A stretch of 64,000 nt of DNA from JAAYED01 sp040772225 (GCA_040772225.1 JAXGYO010000002.1:1984001-2048000); one strand, 5' to 3'. Counted from the stretch's first letter, positions 1 to 9,109 are shown. The notes: a model not told the origin generated them from the sequence alone. Translations and numbers: made by a program.

Positions 1-1542
1 ATCAAGGGCCAGGCCCCACGCTGGACGTTGCTGTTTATCGACGACGATCGTGTCAGTTTTATGGATGCCTCGGCCTATCTGGGCCAGGGCGCCGTTGAGG
101 TACAATCTGTCATCCGGGACAGGCTGGGTGACGAGAATGTCCGCGTGAGCGCCATCGGCCCGGCAGGTGAGAACCTGGTGCGCTTTGCCAGCATCGACAA
201 TGATGGCCGGCAAGTTGGTCGTACAGGTAACGGCGCGGTGATGGGCTCCAAGCGCATCAAAGCGATCGCGATTCGCGGAACAAGGCCAGTGACCGTGGCT
301 GATCCCAAGGGCTTGATGGAGGCCGGTCTCAAGCTCATCAAGACGTCCCAGGGTCCCGGTACGCTCAAGTACCGATCGCTGGGCACGCCCTCCAACGTCC
401 TCAATATGAACGCCATCGGCGTGCTGCCCACGCGCAACTTTTCCGAGACCACCTTTGAGCATGCTGACACCATCAGCGGCGAATATTTGCGGGATCACTT
501 CAAGGTCAAGGCCGTGGCCTGTTCCGGCTGCTCCATTGCTTGCGAGCAGTGGGGCGTGGTGCGTGAGGGCAAGTACAAGGGCGCCAAGATCGGGCTCGAC
601 TATGAGCCGCTCTTTGCTGTGGGCTCCAACTGCGGCATCGGTACCTTGCCTCCGATCATCAAGCTGGTGGAGATGGCCGATGATCTCGGCCTGGACGCAA
701 TGAGCGCCGGAGTGGTGATCAGCTGGGCCATGGAGTGCTACGAGAAGGGCCTTTTGACGAGGGAAGACTGCGACGGCCTGGAGTGCAACTTTGGCAACGA
801 GGATGCCGCGATCGCCCTCATGGAAAAGATCGCTCATCGCGACGGGATCGGTGACCTGCTGGCAGAGGGGACCAAGCGCGCTTCGGAAAAGCTCGGCAAG
901 GGCAGCGAGCACTTTGCCATGCACTGCAAGGGGCTGGAGATGCCCGGTTACGACGTGCGCAGCCTCAAGACCTTTGCGGCCGGGCTGGCCGTTGGCACCC
1001 GGGGGGCCTGCCATAACCGCTCGTTGGCCTATGAGCTGGACATCAAGGGCGTCGTTGACCGGTTCAAGGCGGAGCCCGGACGTGGCCCTCTGATGGTCGA
1101 GAACGAGAACTTTGCCTGCGTGCTCGACTGTCTGGTGCTCTGCAAGTTCCTGCGCAACTGTTTTGACGACTTTAACACCGATGTAGCGCGCATCTATACC
1201 ATGACCACGGGCATCGATCTGACGCCCGAGGAGTTGCTGGCAGTGGGCGAGCGTGTCTGGAACCTGAAAAAGGCGTTCAATATCCGTGAGGGCTGGACCC
1301 GCGCGGACGACACGCTGCCGCCCCGGGTACTCAATGACCCGATCCCCGCAGGCCCGAGCAAGGGTTCCTATGTGACTGCGGAGGAGCTGGATATGCTCAT
1401 CGGGGACTATTATCAGGCTCGCGGGTGGACCGACGAAGGTCTGATCCCGCGATCGAAGCTGATCGAGCTCGGCCTGGAGGACATCGCGGACGAGATCGGA
1501 GTCGACACTGTTCCGGCCGGCGCGGCCTTGAAGGAGGGCTAG
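1..1542 (+). CDS. Aldehyde:ferredoxin oxidoreductase family protein (5' partial)
   Basis: The reading frame is open from base 1, so the N-terminal roughly 100 residues of this tungsten/molybdopterin enzyme lie upstream; the first internal ATG is not the start. The family oxidises aldehydes to acids, or reduces acids, using ferredoxin. Visible signatures are RTGNGAVMGSK in the pterin-binding first domain, the iron-sulfur motif ACSGCSIACEQW, GLEMPGYDVRSLKTFAAGLAVGTRGACHN, and the late Cys motif CLVLCKF that supplies the last cluster ligand. The stop codon directly abuts the ATG of the next gene, a four-cluster ferredoxin, so both are cotranscribed and probably form a complex. AOR-like BamB of class II benzoyl-CoA reductases is a related alternative, because HdrA- and MvhD-type genes follow. 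The substrate cannot be read from sequence. Confidence 0.93.
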   Translation: MKGQAPRWTLLFIDDDRVSFMDASAYLGQGAVEVQSVIRDRLGDENVRVSAIGPAGENLVRFASIDNDGRQVGRTGNGAVMGSKRIKAIAIRGTRPVTVADPKGLMEAGLKLIKTSQGPGTLKYRSLGTPSNVLNMNAIGVLPTRNFSETTFEHADTISGEYLRDHFKVKAVACSGCSIACEQWGVVREGKYKGAKIGLDYEPLFAVGSNCGIGTLPPIIKLVEMADDLGLDAMSAGVVISWAMECYEKGLLTREDCDGLECNFGNEDAAIALMEKIAHRDGIGDLLAEGTKRASEKLGKGSEHFAMHCKGLEMPGYDVRSLKTFAAGLAVGTRGACHNRSLAYELDIKGVVDRFKAEPGRGPLMVENENFACVLDCLVLCKFLRNCFDDFNTDVARIYTMTTGIDLTPEELLAVGERVWNLKKAFNIREGWTRADDTLPPRVLNDPIPAGPSKGSYVTAEELDMLIGDYYQARGWTDEGLIPRSKLIELGLEDIADEIGVDTVPAGAALKEG

Positions 1543-2034
1543 ATGACGCAGCCAGCATTTCAGCACATCATTTGTGATCCCGACCTCTGTACCGGCTGCC
1601 GCATCTGCGAGTATGTGTGCTCCGCTACAAAGCACGGCGTCTTTGATCCCAGTTTGTCGCGCATCCGTGTGGTGCGCATCGAGCCCGTCACCATGACGGC
1701 CATCAGCTGCCGCATGTGCGCCGATGCGCCCTGTGTGCTGGCCTGCCCGCGCGATGCGCTGACGCAGGACCCCGAGACCGGAGTGATCCACGTAGACGAG
1801 ACCAAGTGCGATGGATGCGGTTGGTGCGTAGAGGCATGCGACTTTGGGGCGATCGTCCTGAACCCGGTGCACAAGATGGCCGAGATCTGCGACCTGTGCG
1901 CGGACGAAGAGGACGGCCCGCAGTGCGTCAAGTTCTGCCCCAAGGAGGCTCTGTCGCTGGCGACCCCTGAGGTGCTCCGTCAAAAGGCGCGCAGGGATGT
2001 CGTCAAGCGGCTGTTTGAAGAGCTGCTGAGCTGA
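1543..2034 (+). CDS. Four-cluster [4Fe-4S] ferredoxin-type electron-transfer subunit
   Basis: A 163-residue HycB/AorA-like iron-sulfur protein. Four Cys groups are visible: CTGCRICEYVC near residue 16, CRMCADAPCVLAC near 52, CDGCGWCVEAC near 83 and CDLCADEEDGPQCVKFC near 108, which together fit four cubane clusters. It begins right after the AOR stop with no spacer and likely carries electrons between the tungsten subunit and the Hdr proteins that follow. The family is sure; the partner is inferred from position. Confidence 0.9.
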   Translation: MTQPAFQHIICDPDLCTGCRICEYVCSATKHGVFDPSLSRIRVVRIEPVTMTAISCRMCADAPCVLACPRDALTQDPETGVIHVDETKCDGCGWCVEACDFGAIVLNPVHKMAEICDLCADEEDGPQCVKFCPKEALSLATPEVLRQKARRDVVKRLFEELLS

Positions 2035-2053
2035 TACGAGCGTATAGTCTCGA

Positions 2054-2093
2054 GCCGTGACCGTGTTCTCCTTCTCGCGAGCACGGTTACGGC
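2054..2093 (+). terminator. 12-bp hairpin between the AOR pair and hdrA
   Basis: GCCGTGACCGTG (2054-2065) pairs with CACGGTTACGGC (2082-2093), giving 12 bp with one G-U around a 16-nt loop. Only a weak, mixed T-rich stretch follows, so it may be a partial terminator/attenuator or an RNA-processing or stability element setting different levels of the AOR pair and the Hdr genes. Confidence 0.4.
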
Positions 2094-2137
2094 CCCTGTC
2101 TTATTGTTGATGTAGAAGCCAGATCAGGAGTACAAGT

Positions 2138-4630
2138 ATGGCCCTTAGCGAAGATCTGCGCATCGGTGTCTATGTCTGCAGCTGTGGATCAAACATCGGC
2201 GGCGTGGTGAGCCCGGAGGCTCTGGCCGAGTATGCCAGGCAACTGCCCGGCGTTGTCTGGGCCCGCACCAATCTCTACATGTGTGGCGACCCCGGACAGA
2301 ACGCCATCCGGCAGGATATTGTCGCGCAAAAGCTCAATCGGGTGGTGGTTGCGGCATGCAGCGTGCGCATGCACGAACCCACCTTCCGTGCCTGTGTCGC
2401 CGATGCGGGATTGAACCCGTTCTTGATGGAGATGGTCAACATCCGCGAGCAGGACACGTGGGTACACTCCCACGAGCCAGAGCGGGCACTGCTCAAGGCC
2501 AAGGAGATGATCGCTGCAGGCGTGGCCAAGGTCGCCTATTCGCAGCCGCTGACGCCCATTACCGTGCCCGTGACAAAGACGGCGATGGTTATCGGCGGGG
2601 GCGTAGCAGGCATCAGCGCCGCCCTGGACCTGGCTGATATGGGCATCCACACGTATCTGGTGGAAAGGGAGCAGAGCATTGGGGGCACCATGGCCCAGCT
2701 CAACAAGACCTTTCCAACCATGGACTGTAGTATTTGAATTCTCGCACCCAAGATGGTTGACGCGGCGCGTCATCCCAGGATTGAGATTCTCTCCTACTCT
2801 GAGGTCGACCGGGTCGATGGCTATATCGGCAACTTCCGGGTAGGCGTGACCCGCAAACCCTACTATGTGATCGCCGATCAGTGTACCGGCTGTGGCGACT
2901 GCGCTGAAGTGTGCCCTATCGAGGTCCCCAATCCCTTTGAGATGGGCCTCGCCCCGCGCAAGGCGATCGATGTCCCGCATGGCCAGGCGGTGCCGCTGGT
3001 GTATGCGATCGACATGGACAATTGCATCCAATGCTTCAAGTGCGTTACGGCCTGCGGCGATCGGGATGCGATCAATTTCAGCCAGGAGCCCGAGTATATC
3101 GATCTGGATGTGGGCTCGATCATTGTCGCCACTGGTTTTGACAGTTTTGACCCCACGGTGATTCCCGAGTATGGCTATGGCGTCTATCCAAACGTGATCA
3201 CCGCCATGGAGCTGGAGCGGCTGGATAACTCGGCGGGGCCCACCATCGGGCGCCTTGTGCGCCCCTCGGACGGGCGCGAGCCCAAGAGCATGGCGATCAT
3301 CCAGTGCGTGGGCTCCCGTGACAAGCGATTCAACGAATACTGCTCCGGTTTCTGCTGCATGTATGCCATCAAGAATGCCATCTTGATGAAGCAGATGATC
3401 CCCGATATGGAGATCAGTATCTTTTACATGGATATCCGTACGCCCTCCAAGGGCTATGAGGAGTTCTACAACCGGGCAAGAGAGATGGGCATTCGTTTCA
3501 TCCATGGGCGCCCATCGCAGGTGACCCAGGATCCCGTGACCCACAACCTGTTTGTGGAGGCGGAGGATCAGGAGCTGGGAGAGGTAATCGAGCTGGAAAC
3601 GGATCTGGTCGTGCTCTCTGCAGCGGCGATCCCTCGTGCCGACGCGGGTGAGGTGTCGACCAAGCTCACGCTCTCCCGGAGCCCGGGCGGGTTCTTTATG
3701 GAGTACCACCCCAAGCTTCGCCCGGTGGACTCGCCGACCGATGGCGTGTTCCTGGCGGGCGCGGCGCAGGGGCCCAAGGACATCCCCGCCAGCGTGGCTC
3801 AGGGCAGCGCGGCCGCGGCGCGGGCAGCCAGGGTGCTGTCGTCGGACACCTGGGAGATCGAGCCGATCATCGCCAGTGTGGATCCCGATGTCTGCGTGAG
3901 CGCCAAGGGCATCAAGTGTGGACTCTGCGTGCCCGCTTGCCCCTATGGCGCGATCAGCTGTGTGACGGGCGAGCCCGCGCAGATCACCTCGGCCAAGTGT
4001 CACGGCTGCGGCGGTTGCGTGGCCGAGTGTCCGCACAGCGCGATATCACAGCATCACTTTACCGATGTCCAGATCGTTGCTCAGTTGCGTGAGCTCCTGC
4101 GGGACAATCCCGAGGAAAAGATCCTGGCCTTTATGTGTCACTGGTGCAGCTCTGCCGGGGCGGATATGGCCGGTACGAGCCACTTTGAGTATCCCGCGGA
4201 CTCGCGGGGCATTCGGGTGATGTGCTCCGCGCGCATGGACCAGGACTTTGTGCTGGAGGCCTTCCGGCGCGGTGCCGGTATGGTGCTCCTCTCCGGTTGT
4301 CACCCGCAGGACTGCCACTATATCACCGGGCAGCAGGTGGCCGCCAAACGGTTTGACCGGCTCCAGGATGCGGTCGCCCGGCTGGGCATCAGCCCGGAGC
4401 GTTTCCGTATCGAGTGGATCTCGGCGGCAGAGGGCGAAAAGTACGCCCGCGTGATCACCGAGATGAGCGAGACGCTCAAGGGCCTGCCAAAAGAACAGAT
4501 TCTGTCCGAGAACCGGGGGGCGCGTGATTCCATCGAACGGCGATTGCGCCGCTGGAAGGCGTCACCTCAAATGGCGGAGCTGATGGCCATTGAGGATGAT
4601 GCAGTGGCCGAAGAGAAGGTGCAGGCATGA
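2138..4630 (+). CDS. hdrA: HdrA-MvhD fusion, selenocysteine-containing heterodisulfide reductase subunit A
   Basis: Read as one 830-residue protein with UGA at codon 200 decoded as selenocysteine; the frame continues unchanged on both sides. Order of parts: N-terminal HdrA region with CSCGSNIGG (14-22), FAD-binding GGGVAG (153-158), the conserved MDCSI-Sec-ILAPKMV segment (195-207), two ferredoxin-type cluster motifs (about 249-259 and 296-306), the CVGSR...YCSGFCCMYA Cys cluster (390-409), two more ferredoxin clusters (about 586-632), and a C-terminal MvhD-like [2Fe-2S] domain (about 662-800; CHWC, GCHPQDCHY). HdrA is the flavin-based electron-bifurcating subunit in Hdr-Mvh complexes. Start: ATG with CAGGAG 8 nt upstream. 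The stop overlaps the next gene (ATGA). HdrB is missing from the operon, so the acceptor is not the usual heterodisulfide site. Confidence 0.88.
2735..2737 (+). other. In-frame UGA, proposed selenocysteine codon
   Basis: This TGA lies between ...CSI and ILAPKMV of HdrA, at the position that is Cys in most HdrA proteins and Sec in some. Protein similarity continues without a frame change through it, and no ribosome-binding site precedes the next ATG at 2753. A nonsense mutation or sequencing error would be unlikely to fall on exactly this residue. Confidence 0.85.
2755..2775 (+). promoter_or_regulatory. Candidate bacterial SECIS hairpin
   Basis: TGACGC (2758-2763) pairs with GCGTCA (2767-2772) around a three-base apical loop GGC, extended past a U-U mismatch by GG/CC (2755-2756 with 2774-2775). 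The loop starts 26 nt after the UGA and its first base is G, which fits the general bacterial SECIS rules (short loop with G in its first two bases, about 16-37 nt from UGA). It lies inside the hdrA coding sequence. Confidence 0.65.
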
Positions 4631-5619
4631 TTCGTTCCAGCGAAATGGACCCCAGTTTTGTCTCTCAGGTCATGGCGATCCCTGGCGGGGAGAACCTGAT
4701 CAGGTGCTGGTCCTGCGGCACCTGCGCTGCCACCTGCCTGGTGCGGCGCTATGATCCGACCTTTAACCCGAGGCTGATCCTGCGCAAAGCGGGGATGGGG
4801 CTGAGGGATGACGTGCTCTCCAGCCGCGAAATCTGGCTCTGCTCGGCTTGCGACGCCTGCTACCCGCGCTGCCCGCAGGAGATCCACATCTCTGAGGTGA
4901 TGAAAGCGATCCGCACGATCGCGATCGCCGAGGGTTACGATCCGCCCGGCCCCTTTGCCGAGGTGGACACGGTGCTCTGCTCTGGCTGCGCGGTGTGCAC
5001 GCGGGCCTGTCCCTATGGTGCTATCGAGCGCAAGCCTGTGATGGTGAACGGCGAGGAGCGCATGGTCGCCCAGGTGGATCACACCCTGTGCATGCACTGC
5101 GGTGTGTGCGTGGCGGCCTGCCCTTCAGGCTCGATCACGCTGGAGGACTATGACAACGATGAACTGATCGCGCGCATGGGCGCCGGCGGGTGGCTGGACA
5201 GGGGCAGCTATCTGCAGGGCGATGCCCCAGAGCCGCGCATCCTGGCTTTTGTGTGCCAGTGGAGCATGCGTTCGGATGCAGAGTGGGCGACGCTCGATGC
5301 GATGCAGAGCGAAAGCCTGCGCGTTGTGAATCTGCCCTGCTCCGGCAGGGTCGATCCCGCTATGATCCTGCTGGCGCTATCGCAGGGAGCTGACGGGGTG
5401 TTGGTGGCCGGGTGCAATGAGGGTGAGTGTCACTACAAGCGCGGCACCTACCTGGGGCGCAGCAAGGTGGCCCTTCTGGATACGGTGCTCTCTCAGATGG
5501 GCATCCAGCCGGGGCGCGTACGCTTTGTAGAGCTGGGCGCCTACGACCGGGGTGCTCTCCCCGGGCTGATCGCGGAGATGTCGGCGGCGCTCAAACAGCC
5601 CGCGGTCACCGTGGCCTGA
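4627..5619 (+). CDS. HdrC-ferredoxin-MvhD fusion protein
   Basis: A 330-residue composite. Residues 1-100 are HdrC-like, with two Cys motifs (CWSCGTCAATC at 27-37 and CSACDACYPRC at 72-82). Residues 118-165 carry two ferredoxin clusters (CSGCAVCTRAC, CMHCGVCVAAC). Residues 205-320 resemble MvhD (GCNEGECHY). The MvhD part has CQWS where the copy in the neighbouring HdrA has CHWC, so one potential ligand is lost. It overlaps hdrA by 4 nt, implying translational coupling. HdrC normally wires HdrA to HdrB; with no HdrB here it may hand electrons to the AOR pair or to free ferredoxin. Confidence 0.9.
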   Translation: MIRSSEMDPSFVSQVMAIPGGENLIRCWSCGTCAATCLVRRYDPTFNPRLILRKAGMGLRDDVLSSREIWLCSACDACYPRCPQEIHISEVMKAIRTIAIAEGYDPPGPFAEVDTVLCSGCAVCTRACPYGAIERKPVMVNGEERMVAQVDHTLCMHCGVCVAACPSGSITLEDYDNDELIARMGAGGWLDRGSYLQGDAPEPRILAFVCQWSMRSDAEWATLDAMQSESLRVVNLPCSGRVDPAMILLALSQGADGVLVAGCNEGECHYKRGTYLGRSKVALLDTVLSQMGIQPGRVRFVELGAYDRGALPGLIAEMSAALKQPAVTVA

Positions 5620-5636
5620 CGGCACAGAGGGGGAAT

Positions 5637-6665
5637 ATGGACAAGCTGAAACTGGCCGTGTACTGGGCCTCGAGCTGCGGCGGCTGCGACATTGCCATCG
5701 TCGAACTGGGCGAGCATCTGCTGGAGTTGGCCAAGCTGGCCGATATTGTCTTCTGGCCCTGCGCCATGGATTTCAAGTACAGCGATGTGGAGGCCATGGA
5801 CGACAACCACATCGATGTGTGCCTGTTCAATGGCGCTATCCGCACCGACGAAGATGAGCACATCGCCCGCCTTTTGCGTGCCAAGAGCAAGATCCTGGTG
5901 GCCTTTGGCTCCTGCGCCTCGGAGGGCTGTATTCCCGGGCTGGGTAACATCAAGGGCCCCGACCACGCCCTGGTGCGTGCCGCCTTTGAAACGCCGACGA
6001 CGGATAATCCGAATCGCGTGATGTTCGCACCGCGCTATGCCATGCCCGAAGGCGACCTGACGCTGCCGGCCCTTACGGTGCAACTGCGGACGCTGGAACA
6101 GGTCGTACCCATTGACTATACCATTCCTGGCTGCCCGCCCAATCATGAGCAGATCTGGAAGGCGATCACCGCTGTCGTCGAAAATCGGCTCCCCAAGCGT
6201 GGTAGCCTGTTGGGTGTAGATCCGCGCACGGTCTGTGACCAGTGTCCCCGCGTCCGCACCGGCAAAATCCAGGTAGAGCGGTTCTTGCGGCCGCATGAGA
6301 TCATCCCCGATCCGGAGCGCTGTCTCCTGGAGCAGGGGCTGGTCTGTGCCGGGCCTGCCACTCACGCCGGCTGCGGCGCTTTGTGCGTCAAGGCCGGCAT
6401 GCCCTGCCGGGGCTGCTACGGTGCCCCCGATGGCGTCCTTGATCAGGGCTCGGAGCTGCTGGATGCGATCGTGGCCGGCATGGCGGGCGAGAGCGATGCC
6501 GAGATTCGCCGCGTGGTGAGCACCATCGTGGACCCCGTAGGCACCTTCTACCGGTTCAGCCTGGGTGCCTCTCTGCTGCATGGCCTGAAAAAGAGCCCGC
6601 TCGAGTCCGGCCAACGCTGTGAGACGCAGCGCGACGGCGCGCGCGGGGAAGGAGAGCACGCGTGA
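5637..6665 (+). CDS. mvhG: [NiFe]-hydrogenase small subunit, Mvh/F420-non-reducing type
   Basis: A 342-residue cytoplasmic small subunit: no Tat signal, and it starts almost at the proximal-cluster motif SSCGGCDIA (residues 12-20). Further ligand regions are FGSCASEGCIPG, IPGCPPNHE, and C-terminal Cys groups CDQCPR and HAGCGALCVKAGMPCRGCYG. The ATG at 5637 is preceded by GAGGGGGAA; an open frame further upstream has no homology. It carries electrons from the nickel site to the MvhD domains next door. The group 3c assignment rests on Hdr/MvhD context and on the absence of a signal peptide. Confidence 0.92.
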   Translation: MDKLKLAVYWASSCGGCDIAIVELGEHLLELAKLADIVFWPCAMDFKYSDVEAMDDNHIDVCLFNGAIRTDEDEHIARLLRAKSKILVAFGSCASEGCIPGLGNIKGPDHALVRAAFETPTTDNPNRVMFAPRYAMPEGDLTLPALTVQLRTLEQVVPIDYTIPGCPPNHEQIWKAITAVVENRLPKRGSLLGVDPRTVCDQCPRVRTGKIQVERFLRPHEIIPDPERCLLEQGLVCAGPATHAGCGALCVKAGMPCRGCYGAPDGVLDQGSELLDAIVAGMAGESDAEIRRVVSTIVDPVGTFYRFSLGASLLHGLKKSPLESGQRCETQRDGARGEGEHA

Positions 6666-8143
6666 AGCGTATCACCATAGATCCGATCACCCGGCTGGAA
6701 GGCCATGGCAAGATCACCCTGTTTCTCGATGATCAGGGCGATGTCGAGAACGCCTACTACCAGGTGCCAGAGTTCCGCGGTTTCGAGAGTTTCTGCGAGG
6801 GGCGCCCGGTAGAGGAGATGCCCCGCATCACACAGCGTATCTGCGGGGTGTGCCCGCTGGCGCACCACATGGCCTCCGTCAAGGCAGGTGATGCCGTGTA
6901 TGGCGTCACACCGCCACCGGCCGGCAGGCGCATCCGCGAGCTGGCCTACAACGCCTTTGTCTCGGGCGACCATGCGACGCACTTTTTCGTGCTCTCCGGT
7001 CCGGACTTTTTCGTGGGGCCCGATGCCGATCCTGGGCAACGCAATATTCTGGGGATGATCAACAAACTTGGGGTTAGGCTGGGGCAACGCGTGCTGAGGC
7101 ATCTTGGTGAGTCACACGAGTTGGTTGCCATGCTGGGGGGGCGGTTCGTGCATCCCGTGATGGCGCTCCCTGGCGGGGTGGCCAAGGCCGTGACCCCCGA
7201 GATGCAGACGCGCATGATCGAAATCGGCGAGAGCATGGTCGAGTTCGGCCAATTCAGCCTGGGCCTCTGGCGCGATATGGTCCTGGGCAGCCAGGAATTC
7301 CACGACATGATCATGGGTGACACCTACCTGCACCACACCCATAGCATCGGGTTGGTGGATGAGAACAAGCAGCTGAACTTTTACGATGGCAAGGTGCGCG
7401 TGGTGGATGTCGAAGGGCGCGAGATTGCCTACTACCCACCGGAAGACTATGCCGTGCACATTGCCGAGCATGTAGAGCCCTGGACGTATATCAAGTTTCC
7501 CTACCTCAAGCAGTTTGGCTGGCAGGGGATGGTCGATGGCATGGGGAGCGGTGTCTATCGCTCGACGCCTCTGGCGCGCCTGAACGTCACCGAGGGACTG
7601 TCGACGCCGCTCGCTCAGCAGGCCTATGAGGAGTTCTATGACTATATGGGCGGCAAGCCGGTGCACGCCACGCTCGCGACGCACTGGGCACGCCTGGTGG
7701 AGATGTTGCACGCCGGGGAAAAGGTGCTCGCCTTTGCACGGCATGAGGAGCTGACCGATCCGGATATCCGCACCATCCCGACAGAGACGCCTACCGAAGG
7801 CATCGGTATCGTCGAGGCGCCGCGCGGACTGCTGACGCACCACTATATCACTGACGAGCAGGGCATTCTGAAAAAGGTCAACCTGATCGTGGGCACGACG
7901 AACAACAACGCCGCGATCTGCATGTCGGTGAAAAAGGCGGCCCAGGCGCTCATCGGGGGCGGCAAAGAGATCACCCAGGGGCTGCTGGATCGCGTGGAGA
8001 TGGCCTTCCGGGCCTATGATCCCTGCAACGCCTGTGCCACGCACGCCGCCCCCGGCGACATGGCGCTGGAGGTGCTGGTATACGATCATCGCGGCGAGCT
8101 GGTCGCCGATCTGAGCCGGGTGCCGGCCGAGGGGAGGGCATAG
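6662..8143 (+). CDS. mvhA: [NiFe]-hydrogenase large subunit, Mvh type
   Basis: A 493-residue catalytic subunit. Nickel-iron ligands come from RICGVCP (about 59-65) and DPCNACATH (about 453-461). A 32-residue tail follows the final His and is probably removed by a maturation peptidase not seen in this window. The start GTG overlaps the small-subunit gene by 4 nt. It should oxidise or evolve H2 in the cytoplasm and feed the Hdr module through the small subunit and MvhD. No Sec replaces the active-site Cys. Confidence 0.93.
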   Translation: MKRITIDPITRLEGHGKITLFLDDQGDVENAYYQVPEFRGFESFCEGRPVEEMPRITQRICGVCPLAHHMASVKAGDAVYGVTPPPAGRRIRELAYNAFVSGDHATHFFVLSGPDFFVGPDADPGQRNILGMINKLGVRLGQRVLRHLGESHELVAMLGGRFVHPVMALPGGVAKAVTPEMQTRMIEIGESMVEFGQFSLGLWRDMVLGSQEFHDMIMGDTYLHHTHSIGLVDENKQLNFYDGKVRVVDVEGREIAYYPPEDYAVHIAEHVEPWTYIKFPYLKQFGWQGMVDGMGSGVYRSTPLARLNVTEGLSTPLAQQAYEEFYDYMGGKPVHATLATHWARLVEMLHAGEKVLAFARHEELTDPDIRTIPTETPTEGIGIVEAPRGLLTHHYITDEQGILKKVNLIVGTTNNNAAICMSVKKAAQALIGGGKEITQGLLDRVEMAFRAYDPCNACATHAAPGDMALEVLVYDHRGELVADLSRVPAEGRA

Positions 8144-8146
8144 TCC

Positions 8147-9046
8147 ATGGCGACACGTGGCAATATCATCAAGACCGATACCCCGGAGCGTCTCACCCTG
8201 CTGCGCCCCATGGTGCTACGCCCGGTGGAGCTCACCCTGGACCGGGAAAAGTGCTGTGGCTGCGTGATTTGCAGCCTGGTTTGCCCGCGGGAGGCGATCA
8301 CCCTGAGCGAAGGCGAGCTGGTGGATGGGCGTGTGGTGACCCAGCCCTCCATCGACATCGATGAGACGAAATGCAGCCTGTGCGGCGAGTGCGCCGCCAC
8401 CTGCCCGACCCACGCCTACCATATGACTGTGGATGGCAAACCCGAGATACCGGTAATCAGCGGCGAGGCCTTTCCCTACCTGCTGCGCCGTATGCGGGTG
8501 AACCAGGAGGCGGCCGCGGCGTCCACCGACGTGAGTTACATCGATCGCTGCCCCACCGGCAGCATCAGCGCGCACATCGAGCGGGATGCAGACGGCATCG
8601 TAGTGTCCGTCAGCAATGTCGAGGTGGATCGCAGCACCTGCATCGCCTGCACGCAGTGTATGGAGCTCGGACCCGCGGGCGCCTTTACCGTCATCAAGCC
8701 CTACCTGGGGCGTGTCTACCTGGACGTATCGCTCTGTCCTCCGGGCTGTCAGGCCTGCGCGGACGTCTGCCCCACCGACACGATCACCTATGACGGTGAA
8801 AAGGTCAGTGTCGATGACCGTTTCTGCATTCACTGCGGCGCCTGCGAGCACGTCTGCCCCGTAGAGGGGGCGATCCGGATCGTGCGCACGTCGATCCAGC
8901 ACACGCCCATCGAGTCAGGTGCCTGGGCCAAGGCCCTCGACAAACTCGTGTCCTACGACGAGGTGTCGCGCGAGTACGACCGCAAGGGTCAGGCGCGCCG
9001 GCGCAAGGCGGTCTTCAAGGGGTTGCTGCGGGAGATGGTTGACTAG
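8147..9046 (+). CDS. Polyferredoxin (multi-[4Fe-4S] protein)
   Basis: A 299-residue iron-sulfur protein with several Cys groups: CCGCVICSLVCP, CSLCGECAATCP, CIACTQCMELGP, CPPGCQACADVCP and CIHCGACEHVCP, fitting roughly four to five clusters. The group CIACTQCMELGP lacks the usual last Cys. It resembles MvhB-type polyferredoxins found with Mvh hydrogenases. It is the last gene of the redox operon, three bases after mvhA, and is followed by a terminator. Confidence 0.87.
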   Translation: MATRGNIIKTDTPERLTLLRPMVLRPVELTLDREKCCGCVICSLVCPREAITLSEGELVDGRVVTQPSIDIDETKCSLCGECAATCPTHAYHMTVDGKPEIPVISGEAFPYLLRRMRVNQEAAAASTDVSYIDRCPTGSISAHIERDADGIVVSVSNVEVDRSTCIACTQCMELGPAGAFTVIKPYLGRVYLDVSLCPPGCQACADVCPTDTITYDGEKVSVDDRFCIHCGACEHVCPVEGAIRIVRTSIQHTPIESGAWAKALDKLVSYDEVSREYDRKGQARRRKAVFKGLLREMVD

Positions 9047-9074
9047 GCCGCTCGCGGCCGTAAGCAGCGGTTGG

Positions 9075-9109
9075 CAGGTCCCGGTGTCACTGGCGCCGGG
9101 ACCTGTTTT
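9075..9109 (+). terminator. Rho-independent terminator of the Hdr-hydrogenase operon
   Basis: CAGGTCCCGG (9075-9084) pairs with CCGGGACCTG (9096-9105), followed by TTTT. It sits about 30 nt after the polyferredoxin stop. Confidence 0.8.

Noticed and set aside
2735..2753. hdrA as two genes or a pseudogene
   Set aside because: The ATG at 2753 has no ribosome site, the frame is unbroken, and the stop falls at the Cys/Sec column of HdrA.
2189..4036. 615-codon open frame antisense to hdrA
   Set aside because: It is a by-product of GC-rich codon use opposite a clear gene; its translation is His/Arg-rich and unlike any family.
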